The translations under genes were made by a program, and so were the position numbers. From assembly GCA_002840055.1 (NCBI GenBank), contig PGZJ01000008.1, forward strand, positions 83,835 through 147,834: 64,000 bases of DNA, given 5' to 3'. Within the stretch, counting starts at the first letter, position 1. Each line of letters opens with the position of its first letter. Shown here piece after piece: positions 35,681 to 49,456 of this stretch. Source of the stretch: Gammaproteobacteria bacterium HGW-Gammaproteobacteria-11 (GTDB lineage: Bacteria > Pseudomonadota > Gammaproteobacteria > Pseudomonadales > Pseudomonadaceae). Under the pieces are notes generated by a model. That model was not told the origin of the DNA. It saw nothing but the letters and a program-made list of their open reading frames with translations, and searched no databases.

Positions 35681-35746
35681 AGGGTTCATCGCAAGACTTA
35701 AACCACGCCGCCGGTAACCGCGGCATGCAGAATCGGAGAAAAAGTT

Positions 35747-37663
35747 ATGGGCAAGATTATCGGTATTGACCTGGGGACGACCAACTCCTGTGTCGCCATC
35801 ATGGAAAACGGCGTGGCCAAGGTGATCGAGAACGCCGAAGGCGGCCGTACCACCCCGTCGATTGTCGCCTTCACCGGCGACGGCGAAACCCTGGTTGGCC
35901 AGTCTGCCAAGCGCCAGTCGGTCACCAACCCGCAGAACACCCTGAACGCGGTCAAGCGTCTGATCGGCCGTCGTTTTGAAGAAGACGTAGTACAGAAGGA
36001 CATCAAGCTGGTCCCCTACAAGATCGTCAAGGCGGATAACGGCGATGCCTGGGTTGAGGTCAAGGGCGAAAAGATGGCGCCGCCGCAGATTTCTGCCGAA
36101 GTGCTGAAAAAAATGAAGAAGACCGCCGAGGATTACCTGGGCGAGCCTGTGACCGAGGCGGTCATCACCGTTCCGGCCTATTTCAATGACAGCCAGCGTC
36201 AGGCTACCAAGGATGCTGGTCGCATCGCCGGTCTGGACGTCAAGCGCATCATCAACGAGCCGACTGCCGCTGCCCTTGCCTACGGCATGGACAAGGCCCG
36301 TGGCGACTCGACCATCGTGGTCTATGACCTGGGTGGCGGTACCTTCGACGTATCGGTGATCGAGATTGCCGAAGTGGACGGCGAGCACCAGTTCGAAGTG
36401 TTGGCCACCAACGGTGACACCTTCCTCGGTGGTGAAGATTTCGACATGCGTCTGATCGACTACCTGGCCGATGAATTCAAGAAGGAAAACGGCGTTGACC
36501 TGCACAACGATCCGCTGGCCCTGCAGCGCCTGAAAGAAGCCGCTGAAAAGGCCAAGATCGAGCTGTCTTCCAGCAGCCAGACCGATGTAAACCTGCCGTA
36601 CATTACCGCTGATGCGTCCGGTCCCAAGCACCTGAACGTCAAGGTTACCCGGGCCAAGCTGGAGTCGCTGGTTGAAGATCTGGTCAAGCGCAGCCTTGAG
36701 CCCTGCAAAGTGGCAATGAAGGATGCCGGTCTGGATGTATCCGAGATCAACGAAGTGATTCTGGTTGGCGGTCAGACCCGCATGCCGATGGTGCAGAAAG
36801 CCGTTGCCGAGTTCTTCAACAAGGAACCACGCAAGGACGTCAACCCGGATGAAGCGGTTGCCGTGGGCGCTGCGATTCAAGGCGCGGTGCTCTCCGGTGA
36901 CGTGAAAGACGTGCTGCTGCTGGACGTGACCCCGCTGTCGCTGGGTATCGAAACCATGGGTGGCGTGATGACCACGCTGATCGAGAAAAACACCACCATC
37001 CCGACCAAGAAGTCGCAGGTGTTCTCGACTGCTGACGACAACCAGACTGCCGTGACCATTCACGTGCTGCAAGGTGAGCGCAAGCAGGCCGGGCAGAACA
37101 AGTCACTGGGTCGTTTCGATCTGGCCGACATTCCGCCAGCGCCGCGCGGCGTGCCACAGGTTGAAGTCAGCTTCGATCTGGACGCCAACGGTATTCTGAA
37201 CGTATCGGCCAAGGACAAGGCGACTGGCAAGCAGCAGTCGATCGTGATCAAGGCCTCTTCCGGTCTGAGCGAAGAAGAGATCGAGAAGATGGTGCGCGAT
37301 GCCGAGGCCAATGCCGATGAAGATCGCAAGTTCGAGGAACTGGCTACCGCCCGCAACCAGGGCGATCAACTGGTGCATGCGACCCGCAAGACCCTGAAGG
37401 AAGCCGGCGACAAGGCAACCGACGCCGAGAAGACCGCTATCGAGACAGCCCTGGCTGATCTGGAAGTGGCGATCAAGGGCGACAGCAAGGACGAGATTGA
37501 AGCCAAGATCAATGCCCTGTCCGAGGCTTCCGGTCCGCTGGTACAGAAAATGTACGCCGAGCAGGCCCAGGCCGCTGAAGGTGGTGCCCAGGATGGCGGT
37601 CAGCAGGACGCCGGTGATGATGTTGTCGATGCCGAGTTTGAAGAGGTCAAGGACAACAAGTAA
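35747..37663 (+). CDS. dnaK: Chaperone DnaK (Hsp70)
   Basis: 638 residues. Motifs: '[21 protein letters not shown]' at the N-terminus, '[17 protein letters not shown]', '[16 protein letters not shown]', the linker '[22 protein letters not shown]' and the C-terminal '[11 protein letters not shown]'. ATP-driven chaperone working with DnaJ and GrpE. It has its own sigma-32 promoter and is separated from dnaJ by two strong hairpins that may lower dnaJ expression. Confidence 0.98.
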   Translation: MGKIIGIDLGTTNSCVAIMENGVAKVIENAEGGRTTPSIVAFTGDGETLVGQSAKRQSVTNPQNTLNAVKRLIGRRFEEDVVQKDIKLVPYKIVKADNGDAWVEVKGEKMAPPQISAEVLKKMKKTAEDYLGEPVTEAVITVPAYFNDSQRQATKDAGRIAGLDVKRIINEPTAAALAYGMDKARGDSTIVVYDLGGGTFDVSVIEIAEVDGEHQFEVLATNGDTFLGGEDFDMRLIDYLADEFKKENGVDLHNDPLALQRLKEAAEKAKIELSSSSQTDVNLPYITADASGPKHLNVKVTRAKLESLVEDLVKRSLEPCKVAMKDAGLDVSEINEVILVGGQTRMPMVQKAVAEFFNKEPRKDVNPDEAVAVGAAIQGAVLSGDVKDVLLLDVTPLSLGIETMGGVMTTLIEKNTTIPTKKSQVFSTADDNQTAVTIHVLQGERKQAGQNKSLGRFDLADIPPAPRGVPQVEVSFDLDANGILNVSAKDKATGKQQSIVIKASSGLSEEEIEKMVRDAEANADEDRKFEELATARNQGDQLVHATRKTLKEAGDKATDAEKTAIETALADLEVAIKGDSKDEIEAKINALSEASGPLVQKMYAEQAQAAEGGAQDGGQQDAGDDVVDAEFEEVKDNK

Positions 37664-37680
37664 GTCCTGACCCCAGGGCA

Positions 37681-37747
37681 GTCACCCCCGTCCTGGCGGG
37701 GGTGACAGATTATCACCAGGCAACGCGGGAGCTATTCCCGCGTTGCC
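37681..37747 (+). promoter_or_regulatory. Two strong hairpins between dnaK and dnaJ
   Basis: Hairpin 1: perfect 10-bp stem 37681-37690 with 37697-37706. Hairpin 2: perfect 12-bp stem 37719-37730 with 37736-37747. No long T-run follows either. They probably act as partial attenuator or mRNA-stabilising elements giving more DnaK than DnaJ. Confidence 0.65.
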
Positions 37748-37796
37748 GTTTGTGCCAAGGGATGCCTTATTCATCCCGTCAAAGGAAATCAGAACG

Positions 37797-39748
<1,952 letters not shown>

Positions 39749-39760
39749 TGCCGGCATGCA

Positions 39761-39798
39761 AAAAAAGGGCGGTGATCCTGTGATCACCGCCCTTTTTT
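39761..39798. terminator. Bidirectional terminator after dapB
   Basis: A 17-bp stem (39761-39777 with 39782-39798, loop CTGT) has an A-run on the left and a T-run on the right. It serves both dapB and the convergent gene at 39822. Confidence 0.93.
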
Positions 39799-39821
39799 AT
39801 ACCTGAGTTAAACCAGCCGGA

Positions 39822-40586
39822 TCAGGCTTCGCCGAGAACCTGTTCGCGCGCCAGATCGTTCAGCGTTTTCACGTTGCGCTGCAGGTAGAAAGCGGCAATG
39901 GATGGCACCCAGTTGTTCAGAGGGTCCTGCAGGCGAGGCTGGATAAAGTTGTACTGCTTTTCCAGGCGCAGCAGGGCATCAGACTGTTCAGGATAGAGGC
40001 TTTTCAATTGCAGGGCGCGAGCTACGATACTCTGGTCGAGCATATCGAACAGACCCTCCTGGTTCTCCAGGAAGTACACACCGACCGAGCTGAACATGTT
40101 GTTCTGGTACAGCAACAGGATTTGGCTGGTTTCCAGGCTCTGCTGGTGCAGAGTCAGCAGGCGCTCCGGCGCGTTGGCGGCGGGAATGGCTTCTGCGTAA
40201 TGGCGTGCAGCAACACGGTCAAAGTCGCCATGGGCCTGCATGATGCGGTTAACCGTCGACAGGCTGAAGTGCGCTTCATCGTCGCCGAGGGCTTCCAGCT
40301 CCTGAATCATAAGAACAAAGGTGTTGGACAATACCGCCAGATCATCGGGGTTGCCGAGCTGATTGATCAGGCGTGTCATGTTGGCCAGCGAGCGGTTATA
40401 GGTGGTGCGATGACTGGGATCGCGAACCCGCTCGAACAGGTTGTTGTCGATCAGCATGTAAGTGGCGGCGGTGAAGCCTTCGCTGCGTAGCTCATGTAAC
40501 GTCTGCAGGCGTTGTATGTCGGCCTGAGCCAAGGGCGCCAAACATAGCAATGTCAGCACTAATAAACGTTTCAGGTGCAATACCAT
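39822..40586 (-). CDS. Exported protein of unknown function
   Basis: About 254 residues from ATG 40586; upstream in-frame codons add a non-signal-like stretch and are rejected. Signal peptide 'HLKRLLVLTLLCLAPLAQA' cut near 22. The mature part is almost entirely predicted alpha-helical ('TTYNRSLANMTRLINQLGN', 'ALQLKSLYPEQSDALLRLEKQYNFIQPRL'). I recognise no catalytic motif. It is inserted between dapB and carA, which are neighbours in Pseudomonas aeruginosa. Confidence 0.7.
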   Translation of the reverse strand: MVLHLKRLLVLTLLCLAPLAQADIQRLQTLHELRSEGFTAATYMLIDNNLFERVRDPSHRTTYNRSLANMTRLINQLGNPDDLAVLSNTFVLMIQELEALGDDEAHFSLSTVNRIMQAHGDFDRVAARHYAEAIPAANAPERLLTLHQQSLETSQILLLYQNNMFSSVGVYFLENQEGLFDMLDQSIVARALQLKSLYPEQSDALLRLEKQYNFIQPRLQDPLNNWVPSIAAFYLQRNVKTLNDLAREQVLGEA

Positions 40587-40946
40587 GGTGTAGTCCCCGA
40601 GTCCTTTTTTGTTGTTGTCAGCCAATGCAGCCAAATTACGCCATTTGCCCAGTTTTTGCTGCGCCAAGTGGGCCGTGGCAATGCCTGTTATTGCTGTAGC
40701 AGTGCTGTTTTAACACAGTTGACGGCGGCAATGAAACATTGGCGCTGATTGTATTCTGCAGACTGTGCCGCAGAGCGCGCTGATCAGTGTGGATATTCTT
40801 CAGGCAAGTCGTTACAATTGCGGGCTAATCAATCTATTCAGCGCGCATCTGACAGTGCATTGCGGCGGGATGAAGTGTCCAGCACCTCATTCCCGCTTTT
40901 GTGCAGCCCGCGTTTGGTAAAATGCGTCAGTCTATCGGAGGTTTTC
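40587..40946 (+). promoter_or_regulatory. carA upstream region with candidate -10 box
   Basis: 360 bp without a credible gene, between the divergent exported-protein gene and carA. A TACAAT at 40813-40818 may be a -10 box with a weak -35 (TGGATA, 17 bp up). The ~130-nt leader to the carA start would fit the known leader-dependent control of carAB by pyrimidines and arginine, but I could not define the elements. Confidence 0.4.
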
Positions 40947-42083
40947 TTGTCCAAGCCAGCCATTCTCGCCCTTGCCGACGGTAGCATTTTCCGCGGCCAG
41001 GCCATCGGCGCCGACGGCCACAGTGTCGGCGAGGTCGTGTTCAATACGGCCATGACCGGTTATCAGGAGATCCTCACCGATCCGTCCTACTCCCGCCAAA
41101 TTGTTACCCTGACCTATCCGCATATCGGTAATACCGGCGTCACTCCGGAGGATGTCGAGTCTGCTCAGGTGCATGCCGCTGGTCTGGTCATTCGTGATCT
41201 GCCGCTGCTGGCCAGTAGCTGGCGCTGCAAGCAGCCACTGGATGCCTACCTGCGTGACAACAATGTGGTTGCGATTGCCGATATCGATACCCGTCGCCTG
41301 ACGCGCATTTTGCGCGAGAAGGGTTCGCAGAACGGTTGCATCATGGCCGGTGACGACATCAGTGAAGCCCGTGCGCTGGAGCTGGCGCGCGGATTCCCGG
41401 GACTCAAGGGCATGGACCTGGCCAAGGAAGTCAGCGTCAAGCAGCCTTACCAGTGGCGCTCCACGGTCTGGGATCTGGCCACCGACAGCCATGCCGAGCT
41501 AGCCGATGCCGATCTGCCCTACCATGTCGTGGCTTATGATTATGGGGTCAAGTACAACATCCTGCGCATGCTCGTGGCGCGCGGTTGCCGCCTCACTGTG
41601 GTGCCGGCGCAGACCAGCGCCGCCGAGGTGCTGGCGTTGAATCCGGACGGCGTGTTCCTGTCCAACGGCCCGGGCGATCCGGAACCCTGCGACTATGCCA
41701 TTCAGGCGATCAAGGACGTGCTGGAAACCGATATCCCGGTCTTCGGCATCTGTCTGGGTCATCAACTGTTGGCGCTGGCATCCGGTGCCAAGACCCTGAA
41801 AATGGGTCACGGCCACCACGGCGCCAACCACCCGGTTCAGGATCTGGATAGCGGCGTAGTGATGATCACCAGCCAGAACCACGGTTTTGCCGTGGATGAA
41901 ACCAGTCTGCCGGCGACCCTGCGAGCCACCCACAAGTCGCTGTTCGACGGCACGTTGCAGGGTATTGAGCGCACGGACAAAGCCGCCTTCAGCTTCCAGG
42001 GTCACCCTGAGGCCAGTCCCGGTCCGCACGATGTGGCACCCCTGTTTGATCGTTTCATCGATGCCATGGCCAAGCGCCGCTGA
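40947..42083 (+). CDS. carA: Carbamoyl-phosphate synthase small subunit
   Basis: 378 residues starting at TTG 40947, directly after GGAGG (40937-40941). Translation then begins '[21 protein letters not shown]', aligned with E. coli CarA, which also uses TTG. Class I glutaminase motifs: '[17 protein letters not shown]' (catalytic Cys), 'NHGFAVDE' and '[13 protein letters not shown]'. It supplies ammonia from glutamine to CarB for arginine and pyrimidine synthesis. Confidence 0.95.
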   Translation: MSKPAILALADGSIFRGQAIGADGHSVGEVVFNTAMTGYQEILTDPSYSRQIVTLTYPHIGNTGVTPEDVESAQVHAAGLVIRDLPLLASSWRCKQPLDAYLRDNNVVAIADIDTRRLTRILREKGSQNGCIMAGDDISEARALELARGFPGLKGMDLAKEVSVKQPYQWRSTVWDLATDSHAELADADLPYHVVAYDYGVKYNILRMLVARGCRLTVVPAQTSAAEVLALNPDGVFLSNGPGDPEPCDYAIQAIKDVLETDIPVFGICLGHQLLALASGAKTLKMGHGHHGANHPVQDLDSGVVMITSQNHGFAVDETSLPATLRATHKSLFDGTLQGIERTDKAAFSFQGHPEASPGPHDVAPLFDRFIDAMAKRR

Positions 42084-42107
42084 GCCCCCAAGGATTTGTA
42101 GACGACT

Positions 42108-45100
42108 ATGCCAAAACGTACAGACATCAAAAGCATTCTGATCCTCGGCGCCGGTCCTATCGTGATCGGCCAGGCCTGCGAATTTGACTATTCCGGAGCC
42201 CAGGCCTGCAAGGCGCTGAAGGAAGAAGGCTTCCGCGTCATCCTGGTCAATTCCAACCCGGCGACCATCATGACCGACCCGGCCATGGCCGACGCCACCT
42301 ATATCGAACCGATCAAATGGCAGACAGTCGCCAAGATCATCGAGAAGGAGCGTCCGGATGCCGTGCTGCCGACCATGGGCGGCCAGACCGCACTGAACTG
42401 TGCGCTGGACCTGGAAAAACATGGCGTACTGGAAAAGTACAATGTCGAAATGATCGGTGCCAACGCCGACACTATCGACAAGGCCGAAGACCGTTCGCGC
42501 TTTGATAAGGCCATGAAGTCCATCGGTCTGGCCTGCCCGGTCTCGGGTATCGCCCACGACATGCAGGAAGCCTACAAGGTCCTCGATCAGGTCGGTTTCC
42601 CGTGCATCATTCGTCCGTCCTTCACCATGGGCGGCACCGGTGGCGGCATTGCGTACAACCGTGAAGAGTTCGAAGAAATCTGTAACCGCGGTCTGGACCT
42701 GTCGCCGACCAAGGAACTGCTGATCGACGAATCGCTGATCGGTTGGAAAGAATACGAGATGGAAGTGGTCCGCGACAAAAAGGACAACTGCATCATCGTC
42801 TGCTCGATCGAGAACTTCGATCCCATGGGTGTGCACACTGGTGACTCGATCACTGTCGCGCCAGCCCAGACGCTGACCGACAAGGAATACCAGATCATGC
42901 GTAACGCCTCGCTGGCGGTACTGCGTGAGATCGGCGTGGAAACCGGTGGTTCGAACGTCCAGTTCGGCATCAACCCGGTTGACGGCCGCATGGTGGTGAT
43001 CGAAATGAACCCGCGGGTCTCGCGTTCCTCGGCGCTGGCCTCCAAGGCCACCGGCTTCCCGATTGCCAAGATCGCCGCCAAGCTGGCCGTGGGTTACACC
43101 CTGGATGAGCTGCAGAACGACATCACTGGCGGCCGCACGCCGGCGTCCTTTGAACCGGCGATCGACTACGTCGTAACCAAGATCCCGCGTTTTGCCTTCG
43201 AGAAGTTCCCCAACGCCGATGCGCGCCTGACGACCCAGATGAAATCCGTGGGCGAAGTCATGGCCATTGGTCGGACCTTCCAGGAATCCCTGCAGAAAGC
43301 CCTGCGTGGTCTGGAAGTGGGCGTCAGTGGTCTGGATCCCAAGGTGGATCTGGCCAGCGCCGATGCCGCCACCGATCTGACCCGTGAACTGACCGTGCCC
43401 GGTGCGGACCGTATCTGGTATCTGGCCGACGCCTTCCGCTCCGGCATGAGCCTGGAGCAGATTTTCGATCTGACCAAGATCGATCCCTGGTTCCTGGTTC
43501 AGCTCGAGGATCTGATCAAGGAAGAGGAACGGGTCAAGACTCTCGGTCTGTCCGATATCGACCACGACCTGATGTACCGCCTGAAGCGCAAGGGCTTTGC
43601 CGATATCCGTCTGGCCAGCCTGCTGGGCGTCAGCGAAAAGACCCTGCGCAGCCTGCGTCACAAGCTCAAGGTGCACCCGGTGTACAAGCGGGTGGATACC
43701 TGCGCCGCCGAGTTTGCCACCGATACCGCGTACATGTACTCGACCTATGAGGAAGAGTGCGAAGCCAATCCAAGCAGCCGTGACAAGATCATGGTGCTGG
43801 GCGGTGGCCCGAACCGTATTGGTCAGGGTATCGAGTTCGACTACTGCTGCGTACACGCGGCGCTGGCCATGCGTGAAGACGGTTACGAGACCATCATGGT
43901 CAACTGCAACCCGGAAACCGTCTCCACTGACTACGATACCTCCGACCGCCTGTATTTCGAGCCGGTGACTCTGGAAGATGTGCTGGAAATCGTCCGCGTC
44001 GAGAAGCCCAAGGGCGTGATCGTGCAGTACGGTGGGCAGACGCCGCTGAAACTGGCTCGCGCCCTGGAAGAAGCTGGCGTACCTATTATTGGTACCAGCC
44101 CCGAGGCCATCGACCGCGCCGAAGACCGCGAGCGTTTCCAGCACATGGTCGAGCGCCTGAATCTGCGTCAGCCACCGAATACCACGGTGCGCAGCGAAGA
44201 TGAAGCCATCAGCGCAGCGGCCAAGATCGGTTACCCGCTGGTTGTCCGTCCCTCTTACGTGCTCGGTGGTCGCGCCATGGAGATCGTCTATCAGGAAGAC
44301 GAGCTCAAGCGTTACCTGCGTGATGCCGTGAAGGTGTCGAATGACAGCCCGGTGCTGCTGGATCACTTCCTTAACTGCGCCATCGAAGTCGACATCGATG
44401 CCATCTGTGATGGCAAGAACGTGGTGATCGGCGCGATCATGCAGCATATCGAACAGGCTGGCGTGCACTCCGGTGACTCTGCCTGCTCGCTGCCGCCTTA
44501 CTCGCTGCCCGCAGCGATTCAGGACGAGATCCGCGATCAGGTCAAGAAGATGGCGCTGGAGCTTGGCGTGGTCGGACTGATGAACGTACAGATGGCCGTG
44601 CAGGGCGAGACCATTTACGTGATCGAAGTGAACCCGCGCGCTTCGCGTACCGTCCCCTTCGTCTCCAAGTGCATCGGTCAGTCGCTGGCCAAGCTCGCCG
44701 CCCGCGTGATGGCGGGCAAGACCCTGGAAGAAGTGGGCTTCACCAAGGAAGTGGTGCCGCCGTACTTCAGCGTCAAGGAAGCGGTCTTCCCGTTCGCCAA
44801 GTTCCCCGGCGTAGACCCGATTCTCGGGCCGGAAATGAAATCCACCGGCGAAGTGATGGGTGTTGGTGACAGCTTTGCCGAGGCCTTTGCCAAGTCCCAG
44901 GTCGGTGCCAACGAAGTGCTGCCCACCGGTGGCTGTGCCTTTATCAGTGTGCGCGGTGACGACAAGCCCTTTGTCGCTGACGTTGCCCGTGATCTGATTG
45001 CCCTGGGCTTTGAAGTGGTCGCCACCAGCGGCACGGCCAAGGTGATTGAGGCCGCCGGTCTCAAGGTGCGTCGTGTCAACAAGGTGACCGAAGGCCGTCC

Positions 45101-45323
45101 GCACATTGTCGACATGATCAAGAATGACGAGATCCGCCTGGTGATCAACACCACCGAAGGGCGTCAGTCGATTGCCGACTCCTATTCGATTCGCCGCAAT
45201 GCGCTGCAGCACAAGGTCTACTCGACCACGACGCTGGCTGGTGGCGAAGCCATTTGTATGGCGCTGAAGTTCGGTCCGGAAAAGACCGTGCGCCGTCTGC
45301 AAGACTTGCACGCAGGAATCTGA
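42108..45323 (+). CDS. carB: Carbamoyl-phosphate synthase large subunit
   Basis: 1071 residues. Two duplicated ATP-grasp halves: the N-terminal '[29 protein letters not shown]' and the second-half '[29 protein letters not shown]'. Each has its own '[16 protein letters not shown]' loop. A C-terminal MGS-like allosteric domain (~940-1071) binds UMP and ornithine. It follows carA by 24 bp, without the LysE-family gene that P. aeruginosa has between them. Confidence 0.98.
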   Translation: MPKRTDIKSILILGAGPIVIGQACEFDYSGAQACKALKEEGFRVILVNSNPATIMTDPAMADATYIEPIKWQTVAKIIEKERPDAVLPTMGGQTALNCALDLEKHGVLEKYNVEMIGANADTIDKAEDRSRFDKAMKSIGLACPVSGIAHDMQEAYKVLDQVGFPCIIRPSFTMGGTGGGIAYNREEFEEICNRGLDLSPTKELLIDESLIGWKEYEMEVVRDKKDNCIIVCSIENFDPMGVHTGDSITVAPAQTLTDKEYQIMRNASLAVLREIGVETGGSNVQFGINPVDGRMVVIEMNPRVSRSSALASKATGFPIAKIAAKLAVGYTLDELQNDITGGRTPASFEPAIDYVVTKIPRFAFEKFPNADARLTTQMKSVGEVMAIGRTFQESLQKALRGLEVGVSGLDPKVDLASADAATDLTRELTVPGADRIWYLADAFRSGMSLEQIFDLTKIDPWFLVQLEDLIKEEERVKTLGLSDIDHDLMYRLKRKGFADIRLASLLGVSEKTLRSLRHKLKVHPVYKRVDTCAAEFATDTAYMYSTYEEECEANPSSRDKIMVLGGGPNRIGQGIEFDYCCVHAALAMREDGYETIMVNCNPETVSTDYDTSDRLYFEPVTLEDVLEIVRVEKPKGVIVQYGGQTPLKLARALEEAGVPIIGTSPEAIDRAEDRERFQHMVERLNLRQPPNTTVRSEDEAISAAAKIGYPLVVRPSYVLGGRAMEIVYQEDELKRYLRDAVKVSNDSPVLLDHFLNCAIEVDIDAICDGKNVVIGAIMQHIEQAGVHSGDSACSLPPYSLPAAIQDEIRDQVKKMALELGVVGLMNVQMAVQGETIYVIEVNPRASRTVPFVSKCIGQSLAKLAARVMAGKTLEEVGFTKEVVPPYFSVKEAVFPFAKFPGVDPILGPEMKSTGEVMGVGDSFAEAFAKSQVGANEVLPTGGCAFISVRGDDKPFVADVARDLIALGFEVVATSGTAKVIEAAGLKVRRVNKVTEGRPHIVDMIKNDEIRLVINTTEGRQSIADSYSIRRNALQHKVYSTTTLAGGEAICMALKFGPEKTVRRLQDLHAGI

Positions 45324-45325
45324 TT

Positions 45326-45799
45326 ATGAAATACCCCATGACCAAACAGGGCGCAGAAGCCCTCGAGGCCGAGCTCAAGCACCTTAAATCAGTGCTGCGG
45401 CCACAGATTACCCAGGCTATCGCCGAGGCGCGTGAGCTGGGTGATTTGAAGGAAAACGCCGAATACCATGCCGCCCGCGAACAGCAGGGCATGGTTGAAG
45501 CCCGCGTGCGTGATATCGAAGGCCGTCTGGGTAATGCGCAGATTATCGATGTAACCAGTATTCCGCCTACCGGCAAGGTGATCTTCGGTACCACAGTGGA
45601 GATCGTCAACGTCGATACCGACGAGAGCGTGACCTACCAGATCGTCGGCGACGACGAAGCGGATATCAAGATCGGCAAGATCTCCGTCAGCTCACCCATC
45701 GCCCGCGCCCTGATCGGCAAGGAAGTGGGTGACGTAGCCGTGGTCAAGACCCCTGCCGGTGTGGTCGAGTATGAAATTGTCGAGGTCAGCCACAAGTGA
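45326..45799 (+). CDS. greA: Transcription elongation factor GreA
   Basis: 157 residues from ATG 45326 (GCAGGAATCTGATT). N-terminal coiled coil '[57 protein letters not shown]', with the acidic tip 'GDLKENAEY', and the C-terminal FKBP-like domain ending '[11 protein letters not shown]'. It stimulates transcript cleavage in backtracked RNA polymerase. It starts 2 bp after carB and overlaps the next gene by 4 nt. Confidence 0.97.
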   Translation: MKYPMTKQGAEALEAELKHLKSVLRPQITQAIAEARELGDLKENAEYHAAREQQGMVEARVRDIEGRLGNAQIIDVTSIPPTGKVIFGTTVEIVNVDTDESVTYQIVGDDEADIKIGKISVSSPIARALIGKEVGDVAVVKTPAGVVEYEIVEVSHK

Positions 45800-46221
45800 C
45801 AGCGCCGGCCGCGCCTGCGGGTTTGCGTGGAGGCCGGATTGCCTGGCAACTGGCGCAGACCCTTTGGGTTGGCGGTATCTGGGTGTTGTTCTTCGTGTTG
45901 CTGCCAGCCTTGCAACAGTTTGGGCTGGCGCCGCTGCTGGTTGAAGAGATTGCGGGCTTCATGCAGCCGCTGATCATGGGCTTTGCCGCTGTCTGCGTCG
46001 TGTTGCAGCTGTTGGTTATCGGCTTTGCCCTTGGGCGCCGCTGCCTGCAGGATATGCGCGCGCAGTTGCTTTTGGTGACCTTGCTGGCCGTGGTCGGCTT
46101 TTTTGCTCTGGCCGGGCATCCGAATGGTGACTATATGCAGCAGTTTACCTATCTGGTTGCCGCCTTCTGTGGTTTGATTCTGACGCTGCAGCCGCGCCCG
46201 GACGAAACGCCGGCAAGCTGA
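45796..46221 (+). CDS. DUF4149-type membrane protein
   Basis: 141 residues, GTG start overlapping the greA stop (GTGA). Four hydrophobic helices: '[21 protein letters not shown]' (~20-40), '[25 protein letters not shown]' (~54-78), '[17 protein letters not shown]' and '[16 protein letters not shown]'. The same family member follows greA in P. aeruginosa (PA4754 position). Function unknown. Confidence 0.8.
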   Translation: MTAPAAPAGLRGGRIAWQLAQTLWVGGIWVLFFVLLPALQQFGLAPLLVEEIAGFMQPLIMGFAAVCVVLQLLVIGFALGRRCLQDMRAQLLLVTLLAVVGFFALAGHPNGDYMQQFTYLVAAFCGLILTLQPRPDETPAS

Positions 46222-46298
46222 TCGGCTGCTGCTTTACAGCGGCCAGTGAACCGACGTCACAGCCGCGATCAGTTCGCGGACTGTAACCGGGTGTTGGC

Positions 46299-46613
46299 TC
46301 ATAGGCCTTTGAATCGGGCCAGATTCGACAGGTTGGGGTTGGCTTTCTTGTTGCGGCGCAAGAGGATTGCCATCTTGCCGATCACCTGAACCAGCTCGGC
46401 ACCGCTGGCCTTGCAGACCTGCTCGATCAGCGCCTGCTTGGTCTCACGGTCAGCCACGCTGATACGTATCTTGATCAACTCATGGTCATTGAGTGCGCGG
46501 TCAAGTTCGGACAACACGCCTTCGCTGGCGCCCTGGTCACTGACAATTACCACCGGCTTGAGGTGATGGCCAATACGTTTTAGGTCTTTCTTCTGTGCTG
46601 AGCTGAGGGTCAT
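46299..46613 (-). CDS. yhbY: CRS1-YhbY (CRM) domain RNA-binding protein
   Basis: 104 residues. CRM-domain core 'LSSAQKKDLKRIGHHLKPVVIVSDQGASEGVLSELDRALNDHELIKIRI' and 'GKMAILLRRNKKANPNLS'. YhbY associates with pre-50S ribosomal particles. It is divergent from rlmE, as is usual. Confidence 0.94.
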   Translation of the reverse strand: MTLSSAQKKDLKRIGHHLKPVVIVSDQGASEGVLSELDRALNDHELIKIRISVADRETKQALIEQVCKASGAELVQVIGKMAILLRRNKKANPNLSNLARFKGL

Positions 46614-46724
46614 AATGATCTGATGTTACCGGCATTGAAAAAATGAATTAGGTGTTTGCCTCTGCTGTCAGAGCAGAATGGGCACAGTTTAACAGGCGGC
46701 GCGTTCCGCTGCATGAGGTATTCC

Positions 46725-47351
46725 GTGGCACAGAGCAAGACCAGCAAACGCTGGCTGAAAGAACATTTTGACGATCCCTTTGTCAAACAGGCACAGAAGG
46801 ACGGTTACCGCTCACGGGCCAGCTACAAGCTGCTCGAGGTGCAGGAAAAGGATCGTTTGCTGAAGCCTGGCATGACCGTGCTTGATCTTGGCGCGGCGCC
46901 CGGTGGTTGGTCACAGGTTGCCAGCCGTCTGATTGGCGAGAAGGGCAGAATCATTGCTTCCGATATTCTGGCCATGGACAGCATCCCGGACGTGACCTTT
47001 ATTCAGGGTGACTTTACTGAAGACAAGGTGTTCGAGGAGATACTGGCGGCTATCGGCGATCAGCAGGTTGATCTTGTTATTTCCGATATGGCCCCCAATA
47101 TGAGTGGTACCCCCGAAGTGGACCAGCCGCGCGCGATGTATCTGTGTGAGCTGGCCCTGGACATGGCCGAGCGCGTTTTGCGGCCGGGAGGCGACTTTCT
47201 TATCAAGGTTTTTCATGGCGAAGGCTTCGATGCGTATTTCAAGCACATGCGCGGCCGCTTTGAAAAGATTGTCACGCGCAAGCCCGATGCCTCGCGCGGG
47301 CGCTCACGCGAGACCTACCTGCTTGGCAGGGGTTATCTCGGCGACCAGTAG
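46725..47351 (+). CDS. rlmE: 23S rRNA (U2552-2'-O)-methyltransferase RlmE (FtsJ/RrmJ)
   Basis: 208 residues from GTG 46725, preceded by TGAGGTATTCC; an ATG at 46713 lies inside that ribosome site. '[35 protein letters not shown]', SAM loop '[16 protein letters not shown]', '[21 protein letters not shown]' and catalytic Lys in '[13 protein letters not shown]'. It modifies the A-loop of the 50S subunit late in assembly. ftsH follows on the same strand. Confidence 0.95.
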   Translation: MAQSKTSKRWLKEHFDDPFVKQAQKDGYRSRASYKLLEVQEKDRLLKPGMTVLDLGAAPGGWSQVASRLIGEKGRIIASDILAMDSIPDVTFIQGDFTEDKVFEEILAAIGDQQVDLVISDMAPNMSGTPEVDQPRAMYLCELALDMAERVLRPGGDFLIKVFHGEGFDAYFKHMRGRFEKIVTRKPDASRGRSRETYLLGRGYLGDQ

Positions 47352-47508
47352 TGTTGCCGGTCGATTGCCGGCACAGGCGACATAGTGCGTTACACAGGTT
47401 CAACTGCAGTCAGGTCGAATTCTGGTGTAAGGTGACATGGATGTTTCTCAGACTCAGTTATGCCCATGTTGAGAGTCAACAGGGCAAGAGGGTAGCGATT
47501 TGAACGAT

Positions 47509-49446
47509 ATGGCGAAAAACCTCATCCTGTGGTTGATCATTGCGGCCGTGCTGGTCACGGTGATGAACAACTTCAGCAGTACCGCAGAGCCAACCAATAC
47601 CCTCAACTATTCCCAGTTTCTGGATCTGGTCAAGGATCGTCAGGTTGAGCGGGTTACCGTGGACGGCTTTGAAATCACCGGCGTCAATCGTGATGGCAGC
47701 CAGTTCAAGACGGTGCGTCCGGCTATTCAGGACAGCGGTCTGATCGGCGACCTGCTGGACAACGATGTGGTTGTCGAGGGCAAGCAGCCTGAAAAACAGA
47801 GCATCTGGACCCAGCTGTTGATTGCCAGTTTCCCGATTCTGATCATTATTGCCATCTTCATGTTCTTCATGCGCCAGATGCAGGGCGGTGCGGGCGGCAA
47901 GGGCGGCCCCATGAGCTTTGGCAAGAGCAAGGCGCGCATGCTCTCTGAAGATCAGGTCAAGACCACCTTTGCCGACGTTGCCGGTTGCGATGAGGCCAAG
48001 GAAGAAGTCAGCGAGCTGGTCGAGTTCCTGCGTGATCCGGGTAAATTCCAGCGTCTTGGCGGGCACATCCCGCGCGGCGTATTGATGGTCGGCCAGCCGG
48101 GTACCGGTAAGACCTTGCTGGCCAAGGCCGTCGCTGGCGAAGCCAAAGTGCCGTTCTTCACCATTTCCGGTTCCGACTTTGTCGAGATGTTCGTGGGTGT
48201 GGGTGCCAGTCGCGTGCGCGACATGTTTGATCAAGCCAAGAAGCATGCACCTTGCATCATCTTTATCGATGAGATCGATGCGGTCGGTCGTCACCGTGGT
48301 TCGGGAATGGGTGGTGGTCATGATGAGCGCGAGCAGACCCTGAACCAGCTGCTGGTTGAAATGGACGGCTTTGAGCCCAATGACGGCATTATCGTCGTAG
48401 CGGCGACCAACCGGCCTGACGTGCTTGACCCTGCCTTGCTGCGCCCCGGTCGTTTTGACCGCCAGGTCGTCGTGGGTCTGCCGGATATCCGTGGCCGCGA
48501 ACAGATTCTCAAGGTCCACATGCGCAAGGTGCCGCTGGGTGATGATGTCATGCCCGCCAATATTGCCCGTGGTACCCCCGGTTTCTCCGGTGCCGATCTG
48601 GCCAACCTGGTCAACGAAGCGTCCCTGTTTGCCGCCCGCGCCAACAAGCGTCTGGTGGAAATGAAGGAATTCGAGATGGCCAAGGACAAGATCATGATGG
48701 GCGCCGAGCGCAAGTCCATGGTCATGTCCGACAAGGAAAAGCTCAATACCGCGTATCACGAATCCGGCCATGCCATTGTTGGCCGCTTGATGCCCGAACA
48801 TGATCCGGTCTACAAGGTCTCGATCATTCCCCGCGGCCGCGCCCTGGGTGTGACCATGTTCCTGCCGGAGGAAGACCGTTACAGTCTGTCCAAGCGGGCG
48901 CTGATCAGCCAGATCTGTTCGCTGTTTGGTGGTCGTATTGCCGAGGAAATGACCCTGGGCTTTGACGGTGTGACTACAGGTGCGTCGAACGACATCATGC
49001 GCGCCACCCAGTTGGCCAAGAACATGGTGACCAAATGGGGTCTGTCCGAGAAGCTTGGTCCGTTGCTCTATGCCGAGGACGAAGATCAGGGCTATCTGGG
49101 GCGCATGGGCGGAAGTGGTGGATCAAATGTCTCCGGCGAAACAGCCAAGGTCATCGACCAGGAAGTGCGTCGGATCATTGATGAGTGCTACGACACTGCC
49201 AAAAAGATCCTGCACGACAATCGTGACAAGATGGATCTGATGGCTGAAGCCCTGATGAAGTACGAAACCATTGATGCCGATCAGATCGATGACATCATGA
49301 ATGGGGTTCCGGCACGCGAGCCCAAGGACTGGAGTCAGGACGACAAGTCCGGCCCCGGTGCAGCTGCCAACAAGCCTCAGGGCGATGTGCAGGATGACAA
49401 GGCCGATGACAGTGGTGTCATCGGCGGTCCAGCCAGCGAGCACTGA
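47509..49446 (+). CDS. ftsH: Membrane-bound ATP-dependent zinc protease FtsH
   Basis: About 645 residues from ATG 47509; the in-frame TTG at 47500 would add three. Two N-terminal membrane helices (~3-20 and ~103-121) flank a periplasmic domain. Then AAA+ motifs 'GQPGTGKT' (195-202), '[16 protein letters not shown]' and the pore loop '[13 protein letters not shown]', and a protease site HESGH starting near His417. The second residue of the Walker A is Gln where FtsH proteins almost always have Pro. It degrades LpxC, sigma-32 and misassembled membrane proteins. Confidence 0.97.
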   Translation: MAKNLILWLIIAAVLVTVMNNFSSTAEPTNTLNYSQFLDLVKDRQVERVTVDGFEITGVNRDGSQFKTVRPAIQDSGLIGDLLDNDVVVEGKQPEKQSIWTQLLIASFPILIIIAIFMFFMRQMQGGAGGKGGPMSFGKSKARMLSEDQVKTTFADVAGCDEAKEEVSELVEFLRDPGKFQRLGGHIPRGVLMVGQPGTGKTLLAKAVAGEAKVPFFTISGSDFVEMFVGVGASRVRDMFDQAKKHAPCIIFIDEIDAVGRHRGSGMGGGHDEREQTLNQLLVEMDGFEPNDGIIVVAATNRPDVLDPALLRPGRFDRQVVVGLPDIRGREQILKVHMRKVPLGDDVMPANIARGTPGFSGADLANLVNEASLFAARANKRLVEMKEFEMAKDKIMMGAERKSMVMSDKEKLNTAYHESGHAIVGRLMPEHDPVYKVSIIPRGRALGVTMFLPEEDRYSLSKRALISQICSLFGGRIAEEMTLGFDGVTTGASNDIMRATQLAKNMVTKWGLSEKLGPLLYAEDEDQGYLGRMGGSGGSNVSGETAKVIDQEVRRIIDECYDTAKKILHDNRDKMDLMAEALMKYETIDADQIDDIMNGVPAREPKDWSQDDKSGPGAAANKPQGDVQDDKADDSGVIGGPASEH

Positions 49447-49456
49447 GTCTGCCTTG

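Noticed and set aside
35660..37072. Open frame of 470 codons antisense to dnaK
   Set aside because: The antisense-of-Hsp70 open frame is a well-known codon-bias artefact.
41499..45311. Open frame of ~1270 codons antisense to carA/carB
   Set aside because: It exactly shadows carB. GC-rich codon bias of the sense gene removes antisense stops; the protein has no recognisable motifs.
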